DNA from: Winogradskyella eximia
GTDB lineage: Bacteria > Bacteroidota > Bacteroidia > Flavobacteriales > Flavobacteriaceae
Assembly (NCBI RefSeq): GCF_003386165.1
Contig: NZ_QRDV01000004.1
Coordinates: 253,587 to 317,586 of the forward strand
Length of the DNA: 64,000 nucleotides
Direction of reading: 5' to 3'
How positions within the stretch are numbered: the stretch's first letter is position 1; each line of letters starts with the position of its first letter. The translations under genes and the position numbers were made by a program. The notes under the pieces are model-generated. The model was not told the origin of the DNA and ran no database searches. It worked only from the letters and a program-made list of their open reading frames with translations. Shown one piece after another: positions 44,589-52,469 of this stretch.

Positions 44589-45154
44589 TGCTAGACCAAT
44601 TAATACAATACGATCAAGAGCTTTTTTTATACCTTAATAATCTTGGTTCTGAAAATTGGGATAATTTATGGTTGATAATTACCAATAAGTTGTCTTCAAT
44701 ACCTTTATATCTTGTATTGTTCTTCTTAATTTATAAAAAATTGGGTTGGAAAGGCTTATTATTGATGGTTTTTGTAACAGCAGCAATGATTACGTTTACC
44801 GACCAAATCACCAACCTTTTTAAGTATGGTGTTCAAAGACCAAGGCCTTGTAGAGCAGAGGGTGTAATGGATTTTACCCGCTTTATAGCGCCACGTTGTG
44901 GTAGGTATGGTTTTTTCTCGGGTCATGCTTCTAACTCAATGGCTGTGGCCATTTTTGCGGGTTTACTTCTAAAACCATATTATAAAAACTTAATATTTAT
45001 ATTGCTTGTTTGGAGTTCAATAGTGGCTTATAGTCGTATTTATGTAGGTGTTCATTATCCTTTAGATATCCTATGTGGTGCTACATTTGGAATGTTATCT
45101 GGCTATGGGTTTTTTAAACTATACCTCTATCTTCATAAAAGATATATATCGTAA
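44588..45154 (+). CDS. PAP2 family membrane phosphatase
   Basis: A 188-aa integral membrane lipid phosphatase. The three catalytic motifs are complete: K-x6-R-P in KYGVQRPRPC, S-G-H in FFSGHASNSMAVAIF, and S-R-x5-H-x3-D in YSRIYVGVHYPLDILCG. Five or six hydrophobic helices surround them. The active site faces the periplasm in the family; typical substrates are undecaprenyl pyrophosphate, phosphatidic acid or lipid A phosphates. It converges, with 3 bp between the stops, with a glycolipid-modification operon on the other strand, which makes a role in undecaprenyl phosphate or lipid A processing plausible. Confidence 0.92.
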   Translation: MLDQLIQYDQELFLYLNNLGSENWDNLWLIITNKLSSIPLYLVLFFLIYKKLGWKGLLLMVFVTAAMITFTDQITNLFKYGVQRPRPCRAEGVMDFTRFIAPRCGRYGFFSGHASNSMAVAIFAGLLLKPYYKNLIFILLVWSSIVAYSRIYVGVHYPLDILCGATFGMLSGYGFFKLYLYLHKRYIS

Positions 45155-45157
45155 TTT

Positions 45158-46765
45158 TTATTTTCTAGTCAATATATAAAGCTTATTCACCAATCGCGAT
45201 TTATAATCATTATCAGAAAAATTTAAATCGTAAGTAGCAGAAAACTCAATCGTATAGAGTTTGGCGAGTTCGTCAATAGCTTCAGGTTGTGAAGTTGATG
45301 TTAGTAGTCTAAATTGTTTTTCTTTAGGTAATATAATGCCTTCTTTAGTTTTAATTCTTGGAATTTTGTTTCCATAATTATAGATGGCCTCAGGTGAAAC
45401 ACCATCTAGCGTATAAAGCGTTATGTTATCTGATGTCAATTCAGAAAGTGGTTTATAATTTTCTTGTGGTTGCATTTTTGCTAAGGGTAAGCCTAATAAA
45501 CCAATACTAAGCATAAATACAATGACAAGGTAAAATGTAGATTTTATGTTTTTCGCTTTGAGATGTTTAAAAATGAAAAATCCTAAAACAGCTAAAACAA
45601 TACTTAAAACTATAAATCTTGCTAAATATATACCTGATAATGGTCCTAAATAAAATCCTGAAATCCAAAATAAGATAGCAATACAGCTTATTAATCCAAA
45701 TTGAAAATACACAGGAATCGTTTCTTTTCTATCTTTTAAATTCTTGAATTCACGAATTAAATATTCAATATAAAATCCAGTATTAAATGCTAATGGAATA
45801 AGAACAGGCATCAAATAGCGCGATTTCTTTTCAGGAATAACTGATAATAGAATCACAGCTATAATGGTCCAAAAGAAAGTAAATCTATAAGCTTTTAAGT
45901 TTGAAACTCTAGTTTTAAGATAAGGGTATATTAAACTGATAAAAGCAGGAATTGTCCATAATCCACTTTGCACAAAGAAGCTCCAATAATAATAAAAAGG
46001 ACGTACATGATAACTATGCCAATTTGAGGTTTCACGTTCTGCAATGGCTGTAAAGGTTTCAGGGTCTGCAACTCTAACATGCAGATACCACCAGGCTCCT
46101 AATACAATTCCGAAAACCAAAAGACTAAATATTTTTAAAAAATAAAGTATTCCTCCTTTAAATTTAAAAGCGATACCATAAGCAATAACAAAGGGTAAGA
46201 ATAATACATAAAGAGACACTGGACCTTTTGATAGTACTGAACCTGCCAAACATAGTACAAAGAGTAAACTTCTTATCAATGTTGTTTTTTCGGTTTTAAA
46301 CATCATAAAAAGTTGATAGATAGCCATAAGCATAAAGCCGTGCGTATAAATATCCCAAGGAGCTTCAATTGTAATACCTATTATATAAAAAGACGTTAGG
46401 GCAATAAAACCATTAATTAGGCTGTGCGATTTTTTTAACTCTAATTTTTTAGATAATACATAAACTAAAATGCCAATAAGAGCTACAAATAGAAGTGCTG
46501 GCCAACGCAAAGCTAAAACAGAGGTTATGCCAAATACGTATCCAAAACCAGCAGTTATCCAAGTTGGTAATGGTGGTTTTTCATAACGCGCTTCGCCATT
46601 CATGGTTGTTAAAATCCAATTGTTATCAGTAAGCATTTCTCTTGCAGAAATAAAATTTCGAGCTTCCATTATAGTTACAGGAATAGCATCAATGGTAAAA
46701 CCAAGCATTACAATTACAAAAAGTAAAAGACTTAGTTTAGGATGTTTTTCAATGATTTTAATCAT
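45158..46765 (-). CDS. Glycosyltransferase family 39 (ArnT-like) membrane enzyme
   Basis: A 535-aa GT-C fold enzyme with about twelve transmembrane helices and the hallmark first periplasmic loop (PVTIMEARNFISAREMLTDN at about residue 28, then NGEARYEKPPLPTWITAGFG). The acidic residue of this loop (E in MEARN) occupies the place of the catalytic Asp/Glu of ArnT/PMT enzymes. It transfers sugars from polyprenyl-phosphate carriers to lipid A or proteins. It overlaps the upstream LAB_N gene by 8 bp and so is the last gene of a three-gene operon with a dolichol-phosphate-mannose-synthase-like GT2, which would supply the lipid-linked sugar donor. Confidence 0.9.
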   Translation of the reverse strand: MIKIIEKHPKLSLLLFVIVMLGFTIDAIPVTIMEARNFISAREMLTDNNWILTTMNGEARYEKPPLPTWITAGFGYVFGITSVLALRWPALLFVALIGILVYVLSKKLELKKSHSLINGFIALTSFYIIGITIEAPWDIYTHGFMLMAIYQLFMMFKTEKTTLIRSLLFVLCLAGSVLSKGPVSLYVLFLPFVIAYGIAFKFKGGILYFLKIFSLLVFGIVLGAWWYLHVRVADPETFTAIAERETSNWHSYHVRPFYYYWSFFVQSGLWTIPAFISLIYPYLKTRVSNLKAYRFTFFWTIIAVILLSVIPEKKSRYLMPVLIPLAFNTGFYIEYLIREFKNLKDRKETIPVYFQFGLISCIAILFWISGFYLGPLSGIYLARFIVLSIVLAVLGFFIFKHLKAKNIKSTFYLVIVFMLSIGLLGLPLAKMQPQENYKPLSELTSDNITLYTLDGVSPEAIYNYGNKIPRIKTKEGIILPKEKQFRLLTSTSQPEAIDELAKLYTIEFSATYDLNFSDNDYKSRLVNKLYILTRK

Positions 46766-47381
46766 TAGTATGTCTAATTAAATAAGCATTACGAGCATAA
46801 ATCACCATTCCGAATAAGTGACCTAAAAATAGCACAGGGTCTTTTCTAATAATAGCATAAGTTAATATTAAACTGGCTCCTATTAAACTTAAAACCCAAA
46901 ATCCCATAGGTAAAGTAGATGCTTTATTGCGTTCTGCATGAACCCATTGGTATACAAAACGTAAGGTGAAAATAACTTGTGCCACAATCCCTAATACCAA
47001 TAACCATGTTGGAATATCTGCATTTTGAAATAGTAGTTCCACATCTATTTTATTGTTGTTGTAATAAAATACCACAATAAGAATGGGTACAACAAATAAT
47101 AAATATTGGACAATTTTTGGGAATTTTTGCCACTGACCTTGTAATTGTAAATTTCGGATGTAGATGAAATAGGTTAAACTCTGACCTAGCATTATAGCGA
47201 AGTCTAAGCGTAAATAGCCATAAATAAATAATAAAAAAGAAGCGATTAAGCTAAGCGTCCAAAAGGTTTTTGGAGTAATAACTTTACGTTGTTTTTCTGA
47301 AGCTAGCCATTGAATGATAAGCCGAGAAGAAAATAATATCTGAGCTAAAAATCCGATGCTGTAAATAATCCAGTCTTTCAA
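46758..47381 (-). CDS. Tandem LAB_N domain membrane protein
   Basis: A 207-aa membrane protein made of two copies of the lipid-A-disaccharide-synthase N-terminal-like (LAB_N) domain. The first (about 5-90) reads IGFLAQILFSSRLIIQWLAS, VITPKTFWTLSLIASFLLFI and LGQSLTYFIYIRNLQL. The second (about 125-204) reads LGIVAQVIFTLRFVYQWVHA, TLPMGFWVLSLIGASLILTY and LGHLFGMVIYARNAYLIRH. Each has three helices with Q-x-x-F/Q-W and Y-x-R-N signatures. It sits between GT2 and GT39 genes with a 1-bp gap and an 8-bp overlap. Such proteins are predicted to help flip or handle lipid-linked sugars; this is inferred from context. Confidence 0.9.
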   Translation of the reverse strand: MKDWIIYSIGFLAQILFSSRLIIQWLASEKQRKVITPKTFWTLSLIASFLLFIYGYLRLDFAIMLGQSLTYFIYIRNLQLQGQWQKFPKIVQYLLFVVPILIVVFYYNNNKIDVELLFQNADIPTWLLVLGIVAQVIFTLRFVYQWVHAERNKASTLPMGFWVLSLIGASLILTYAIIRKDPVLFLGHLFGMVIYARNAYLIRHTND

Positions 47382-47382
47382 A

Positions 47383-48108
47383 TTAGAGGTTTTGTTTACT
47401 CGATTTTTCGACCTCGTAATTAATATACTTTTTCTTCATCCATAAATAGGCAAAACAATCCATCAAAGGACCTAGCAATCTATTCCACACTCCAAATTTT
47501 GCAGTACCAGCCACTCTAGGAAAATGTTGCACAGTAATTTGTGTCACACGTCCATTTTGTAGCATAATCATAGCAGGTAAAAAGCGATGTAAGCCTCTAA
47601 ACATAGGAATGCGTTTAGCGTAGTCTGTTCTTATAACTTTGAGCGGACAGCCAGTATCGTCCATACCATCATGTGTAAAAGCACGTCTTATACCATTGGC
47701 AATTTTAGACGACATGTTTTTTACAAACGAATCTTTTCGGTTAGAGCGTACTCCTGTCACTAATTCATATGAGTCAATATGTTCTAAAAGAATATTAAAA
47801 TCTTCTGGAGTAGTTTGCAAATCAGAATCAATATAACCTACTAATTCCGAATCTACGTGATCAAATCCCGCTTTTATGGCAGCACTTAAACCTTTATTAT
47901 TTTTAAAAAGGATGTATTCAAATGCGTCATTGCGTTTACAAATAGATTCAATTAATGCTTGACTATTATCACTAGAACCATCATTTACAAAGAGTACAGA
48001 AGTTGTAACCGTTGCAATATTAAGATATTTTAAAAGCTCTGTTTCTACACGTTCTAAATTATCTTCCTCATTATAAACCGGAACTATTATCGTAAACTTA
48101 TACGTCAT
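47383..48108 (-). CDS. Glycosyltransferase family 2 (DPM1/ArnC-like)
   Basis: A 241-aa GT-A enzyme. The nucleotide-sugar-binding start is FTIIVPVYNEEDNLERVETE, followed by VLFVNDGSSDNS, NNKGLSAAIKAGFDHVDSEL and the metal-binding D-x-D in YIDSDLQTTPEDF. It resembles polyprenyl-phosphate sugar transferases (dolichol-phosphate mannose synthase or ArnC) but lacks long C-terminal membrane helices. It is the first gene of an operon with LAB_N and GT39 proteins: GT2 makes the polyprenyl-linked sugar, LAB_N may aid translocation, and GT39 transfers it on the periplasmic side. Confidence 0.92.
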   Translation of the reverse strand: MTYKFTIIVPVYNEEDNLERVETELLKYLNIATVTTSVLFVNDGSSDNSQALIESICKRNDAFEYILFKNNKGLSAAIKAGFDHVDSELVGYIDSDLQTTPEDFNILLEHIDSYELVTGVRSNRKDSFVKNMSSKIANGIRRAFTHDGMDDTGCPLKVIRTDYAKRIPMFRGLHRFLPAMIMLQNGRVTQITVQHFPRVAGTAKFGVWNRLLGPLMDCFAYLWMKKKYINYEVEKSSKQNL

Positions 48109-48199
48109 TAGTTTTTTGTCTTACAGGTCTCAAAAGTGTTATTTTTCTGAATTTAACAGATTAATGAATTTTCTAGTTTACAATAGAAACTCTAAACCA

Positions 48200-48766
48200 T
48201 TAAGGTTTTGCTGTTGAGTATTCTTTTATAGGCACTTCAATAAATGTATTATCCCAAGCCATAGTAAGCTTTAAGTTTCCTGTTTTATTATCAAAAGCAA
48301 TTGTAAACTGCTCAACAGTTTCATCTAATTTTTGAGTTGGTACAACGAGCTCTACCGCATCGTAATTAGGATCCCACATGGGTTCCATTTTTTCATTAAC
48401 TCCCCAATCATATTGTTTGGAATTAAACATTACTTTCCAATTATCTTTCATGGGTACGGTCCAAATGGTATATTTTCCTTTTTTCAATTTTATGCCATCA
48501 ATTAAAAGATCATAGTTGGTCTCAAAAGTGGTCGCTTCATTTGCGCCAGTTCTCCATACTTTATCAAAAGGTACAAGTGCACCAAAAATATCACGATCGC
48601 GTTTAGAAGGCCTATTGTATTCCACTTTTAATTTGAGATGATTTAATGTGGTTTCAACAGAATCCTTCGGACTTAAGCGTTGTGAGAAAATATTTTCTAC
48701 AAATACTGAATATAAAAGTAAGCCCAGTGCCACAATAGACAAGACGATCAGGAGGCGTTTTAGCAT
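48200..48766 (-). CDS. DUF2911 domain protein, membrane-anchored
   Basis: A 188-aa protein with an N-terminal signal anchor (LLIVLSIVALGLLLYSVFV). The rest is a DUF2911 domain: VEYNRPSKRDRDIFGALVPF, VWRTGANEATTFETNYDLLI, KKGKYTIWTVPMKDNWKVMF and QYDWGVNEKMEPM. The family is beta-rich, mostly from Bacteroidota, with no known reaction. It is separate from the glycosyltransferase operon, 91 bp upstream of it, in the same direction. Confidence 0.88.
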   Translation of the reverse strand: MLKRLLIVLSIVALGLLLYSVFVENIFSQRLSPKDSVETTLNHLKLKVEYNRPSKRDRDIFGALVPFDKVWRTGANEATTFETNYDLLIDGIKLKKGKYTIWTVPMKDNWKVMFNSKQYDWGVNEKMEPMWDPNYDAVELVVPTQKLDETVEQFTIAFDNKTGNLKLTMAWDNTFIEVPIKEYSTAKP

Positions 48767-49029
48767 AGTTGTTAATCTTAATATATTAGAGTTGTGCCAA
48801 ACTTAGGCATTCAAGATTTAAAGATAATTCAAATCCTTAAATTTATAGAGTGTTAACGTTGAATTTTAAATAAATCTTATAATTTTTTAAAAAAAAATAA
48901 TACTTTTTTGCAACACTCCAATTTTTGCATCGTCTTTAATGTATAACCAATCAAAAAAACCAAACTAAAATCAGCACGTTTCAAATTCATATTGTTGAAA
49001 AATGCAAACAGAATGATAGGCAGGCGCAA

Positions 49030-49527
49030 TTGCAACTGTATAATCAATACTGTAATGGCATGTTGCTCGTAGCACTAAGATTTGTAAATGACACCATGGA
49101 GGCTGAAGACATTGTGCAAGAGGCATTTATAAAAGCGTTTTCAAAATTAGAACAATATAAAGCGGAAGTGAGTTTTGGAGCTTGGTTAAAACGGATTGTT
49201 ATTAATCGTTGCATTGATGTTTTAAAATCTAAACGGCAACGTTTGGTAGAATTAGAGGATTATCATATTAATGTCTTTGAAGAAAACCATGAGAATGAAT
49301 GGACGGTTGAAGATCATATTTCGCTTGAAACCGTAAAATTAGCGATTGAAGCATTACCTGAAAAATACAAATATGTGGTTATGCTTTATTTAATGGAAGG
49401 CTACGATCATCAAGAAATATCAGAGATTTTAAATATTTCTGAAGTTGCATCTAGAACACAATTATCTAGAGGAAAACAAAAATTACAATTAGCATTAAAA
49501 TCAGAAAGAAATGGCACAAGATATTAG
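49030..49527 (+). CDS. ECF-type RNA polymerase sigma factor, 5' end uncertain
   Basis: An extracytoplasmic-function sigma-70 factor. Region 2 is LRFVNDTMEAEDIVQEAFIK (the polymerase- and -10-binding part) and region 4 is the helix-turn-helix YDHQEISEILNISEVASRTQ with LPEKYKYVVMLYLMEG before it. The first standard start is TTG at 49030, but in-frame coding upstream gives STFQIHIVEKCKQNDRQAQ, which matches the usual N-terminus of flavobacterial family members. There is no ATG, GTG or TTG there; an ATC at 48970 stands where MSTFQ would start. Its end overlaps the anti-sigma-like gene by 17 bp. Confidence 0.9.
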   Translation: MQLYNQYCNGMLLVALRFVNDTMEAEDIVQEAFIKAFSKLEQYKAEVSFGAWLKRIVINRCIDVLKSKRQRLVELEDYHINVFEENHENEWTVEDHISLETVKLAIEALPEKYKYVVMLYLMEGYDHQEISEILNISEVASRTQLSRGKQKLQLALKSERNGTRY

Positions 49528-50080
49528 AGATTTATTTGAAAATGAGCCTAAAGACGAAACGGTTAAAATGTCTAAAGGCCATGAAGCTCGTTTTTTAGAA
49601 AAGCTAGAAAAAGAGCTGCCACAACAACAGCAGTCGGCTTTTAAATTCGGTTTTTTTAATGTGGCTGCAAGTATCATTGTGTTATTAGGTTTAAGTTATG
49701 GAGGGTATCAGTTTTTTAAAATGCCAGTGAATTCTGTAACACCTAATGACGTGGTTAATACTGAAATTAAAACGTTAGGTGATGTTTCTCCCGATTTAAA
49801 AAAAGTGGAAGACTATTATTTAGCAAGTATAAATTTAGAATTATCTAAAGTACAATTAACACCTGAAAATAAAGAACTATTTGATGGTTACGTAGAAAGA
49901 CTTAAGGAGTTAAACGATGAGTATAAATCGTTAACCATTGAGTTAAATAATAATGGGCCAAATGAAGCCACTTTAGATGCATTAATTGACAATTTAAAAT
50001 TTAGACTTAATCTAGTAATGCGTCTCAAAACCAAGTTACACGAATATAATGACGAGGCTTTTACACAAGATCGTATTTAG
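49511..50080 (+). CDS. Membrane-anchored anti-sigma-factor-like protein
   Basis: A 189-aa protein encoded directly behind, and overlapping by 17 bp, the ECF sigma gene. The N-terminal about 45 residues are cytoplasmic and charged (MAQDIRDLFENEPKDETVKM, HEARFLEKLEKELPQQQQSA), one transmembrane helix follows at about 48-68 (FGFFNVAASIIVLLGLSYGG), and a helical periplasmic part ends with LKFRLNLVMRLKTKLHEYND. There is no zinc-binding ZAS motif. From its place and topology I infer an anti-sigma factor that holds the sigma factor at the membrane; sequence similarity alone would not prove it. Confidence 0.75.
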   Translation: MAQDIRDLFENEPKDETVKMSKGHEARFLEKLEKELPQQQQSAFKFGFFNVAASIIVLLGLSYGGYQFFKMPVNSVTPNDVVNTEIKTLGDVSPDLKKVEDYYLASINLELSKVQLTPENKELFDGYVERLKELNDEYKSLTIELNNNGPNEATLDALIDNLKFRLNLVMRLKTKLHEYNDEAFTQDRI

Positions 50081-50119
50081 AATCAATCAATCAAAAAACG
50101 AACATTTAAATTAAACGTT

Positions 50120-51673
50120 ATGAACAAAATCAGAATTTTAGTGTTGTGTCTATTAACCACTTTTGGTTATGCACAGAAAAAAATGACTAAAACATCACAG
50201 TCTATCAAAGTCAATAAAGATGTGGTTGTAGATTTAAACACCAGTTATGTAGAACTCGAAATAGACACATGGAACAAAGATGTGGTTGAAATTGAAGCCT
50301 ATATTGAAGGTGAAAAATTATCTCAAGAAGAGTTAAAACAAGCTTTAGAAAGCTGGAATCTAAAGATAGAAGGCTCTAGTGATAAAGTCGTTATTTCTTC
50401 AACAGGAGGAAGCAGTTTGGGTTTATTTCCTCATTCAGAATACTCAAATGCATTAAAAGATTTGGAGTATCAATTAATAGAGTTACCAGAAATGCCAGAG
50501 ATAATGGTGCTATCAGATATGCCGAATCTGGCCAATTTTCCTACCTTACCAGAGCTTCCTGAAATGCCAATTATGCCTAAATTACCAGAATTACCAAAAG
50601 GAGTTACAACCATTGAATTTGACTACGAGCGTTACCAAGATCTCGGTGAGAAATATTTAACAGAATGGAGTAAGAAATATGAAAAAAAAGGAGGTAAAGA
50701 ATTTCAAAAACGAATGGAAGAATGGGCAAGAAAGTTTGGGGAGTCTGGTTACCAAGATAAAATGAAAAAATGGGGTGAAGATTATGCGAAGCGTTTTGAC
50801 GGAAAATGGGCAAAAGATATTGAAAAATGGGGTGAGAGATTTGGAGAAAAGTATGGTAAGGATATGGAAAAATGGGGTGAGGAATTTGGTGCAAAATTTG
50901 GTAAAGAATGGGAAGAAAAAATGGAAGTTTGGGGTGAGAATTTAGAGAGACAAATGGAAGAGCGTGCAGAAGCTATGGAGAGAAGGGGTGAGTCTATGGA
51001 GAAACGTCAAGAAGAACTTGCAAAACGACACGAATATTTAGCGGATAGAAGATCGTCTATTTTGGTGAAGCGATTAGAATCAGGAAACCATAGCAAAGTA
51101 AAAAAAGTGATTAAAATTAAAATACCTAAAAAGGCTAAACTAAAGACCAATATTAGACATGGTGAATTAAAAATATCTTCTGTAATACACAATATGAAAG
51201 GTGATATTTCACATTCATTTTTAGTAGCAGAACACATTGATGGAAGTGATACTTCCATTAATGTGTCTTATTCACCAGTTATGGTGAATACGTGGAATTT
51301 AGGGACTTTGAATTTGAATTTTGTAGACAAAGCTCAGATTAAAACGGTTCAAAATTTAGTGCTGAATTCTAAATCGTCTAATATTACAATAGGCAATTTA
51401 AATGATACCGCTATTATTGATGGTAGTTTTGGTGATTTAACCATTTCTAATTTAAGCGCTACGTTTAAGAATCTTAACATGGTGTTAGAAAATAGTGATG
51501 CCTTAATTAACTTGCCAAAAGATGTGGATTATTCATTGTACTTTAAAGGCAATCGATCAAAATATAATAACAAAGTAACTGAACAGAAAACGCTTCGTAA
51601 TTATCCTGATGGTCAAAATTCTAATCGAAATATTGTGGTCAATGCTAAATTTAGTAATGTGATTATAAATTAA
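50120..51673 (+). CDS. Exported protein with Trp/Gly-Glu amphipathic repeats, DUF4097-like end
   Basis: A 517-aa protein with signal peptide MNKIRILVLCLLTTFGYA. A beta-rich part (about 25-105) is followed by a Pro/Met/Leu-rich run (LPEMPEIM, LPELPEMPIMPKLPELP). From about residue 175 to 305 there are six or seven units of 15-19 residues starting with (E/K/V)-W-(G/A)-E/R, for example KWGEDYAKRFDGKWAKDIE, KWGERFGEKYGKDME and KWGEEFGAKFGKEW. The rest (about 310-517) is a right-handed beta repeat region like DUF4097 (LKTNIRHGELKISSV, NLVLNSKSSNITIGNLNDTA, IDGSFGDLTISNLSATFKNL). It belongs to the sigma/anti-sigma operon (40 bp downstream) and is probably a periplasmic sensor or scaffold. Confidence 0.78.
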   Translation: MNKIRILVLCLLTTFGYAQKKMTKTSQSIKVNKDVVVDLNTSYVELEIDTWNKDVVEIEAYIEGEKLSQEELKQALESWNLKIEGSSDKVVISSTGGSSLGLFPHSEYSNALKDLEYQLIELPEMPEIMVLSDMPNLANFPTLPELPEMPIMPKLPELPKGVTTIEFDYERYQDLGEKYLTEWSKKYEKKGGKEFQKRMEEWARKFGESGYQDKMKKWGEDYAKRFDGKWAKDIEKWGERFGEKYGKDMEKWGEEFGAKFGKEWEEKMEVWGENLERQMEERAEAMERRGESMEKRQEELAKRHEYLADRRSSILVKRLESGNHSKVKKVIKIKIPKKAKLKTNIRHGELKISSVIHNMKGDISHSFLVAEHIDGSDTSINVSYSPVMVNTWNLGTLNLNFVDKAQIKTVQNLVLNSKSSNITIGNLNDTAIIDGSFGDLTISNLSATFKNLNMVLENSDALINLPKDVDYSLYFKGNRSKYNNKVTEQKTLRNYPDGQNSNRNIVVNAKFSNVIIN

Positions 51674-51782
51674 TACAATACCTTTTCATTGTGATTATCA
51701 CTCAATATCACTGATGAGATTTATTTTTTACTTCCTGTTTTCCATAATATAGTTTTCCTATTTTTATGGAAATTTTCATTTC

Positions 51783-52469
51783 ATGTCTCTTTCAACTTTC
51801 GAGAAATTTCTAAAATCACGCATTGCAGAGCCTTTAATAAATCGTTCAATTCTTAACAGCGATTATTCACCTCTCGATTTATCAATTCATAATTCTAACT
51901 TAAAAGCCATTAATGTGTCTTCTTCAGATGACTTAGAAACATTTATTTGGGATTATATGAAAACTAAAAATGCTAAAGTGGTCTATGGAGGTTATTTAGA
52001 GCATCGTAGCATTTATCAACGTAGTGATTATTTTAATCAATCAAATCCAGAAACTGAACGTAATATTCACTTAGGATTAGACATTTGGACGGAAGCCAAT
52101 ACACCAATTTACGCACCTTTAGCAGGTACAATTCACAGTTTTAAAAACAATACTAATCATGGTGATTATGGACCAACGATTATTTTAAAACATCACATTG
52201 AAGGGGTTGAATTTTATACCTTGTATGGACATTTAAGTTTGGCTGCCATTCAAGATTTAGAAGTTGGAGTAGAAGTAAAGAAAGGAGAGTACATAGCAAC
52301 GTTGGGAACGGCTGAGGTTAATGGAGATTATCCACCTCATTTACACTTTCAAATTATAAAGGATATTCAAGAATATAAAGGTGATTATCCAGGAGTGAGC
52401 AATCAGCTCAATTTAGCATTTTACAAAGAAAACTGTCCTGATCCTAATTTGCTTTTAAAGTTATATTAG
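51783..52469 (+). CDS. M23 family metallopeptidase
   Basis: A 228-aa LytM-type zinc peptidase. The first zinc site is H-x-x-x-D in RNIHLGLDIWTEANTPIYAP at about residue 95, and the second is H-x-H in YPPHLHFQIIKDIQEYKGDY at about 187, with LKHHIEGVEFYTLYGHLSLA supplying the active His. GEYIATLG is the conserved Gly-Glu segment. There is no signal peptide, which is unusual for a wall hydrolase; relatives of this soluble type are common in Flavobacteriaceae. It ends 4 bp into the 3' end of the permease gene on the other strand. Confidence 0.88.
   Translation: MSLSTFEKFLKSRIAEPLINRSILNSDYSPLDLSIHNSNLKAINVSSSDDLETFIWDYMKTKNAKVVYGGYLEHRSIYQRSDYFNQSNPETERNIHLGLDIWTEANTPIYAPLAGTIHSFKNNTNHGDYGPTIILKHHIEGVEFYTLYGHLSLAAIQDLEVGVEVKKGEYIATLGTAEVNGDYPPHLHFQIIKDIQEYKGDYPGVSNQLNLAFYKENCPDPNLLLKLY

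Noticed and set aside
50604..50894. 96-codon minus-strand ORF rich in HPIFPY-like repeats
   Set aside because: It is the antisense shadow of the Trp/Gly-Glu repeats of the plus-strand gene.
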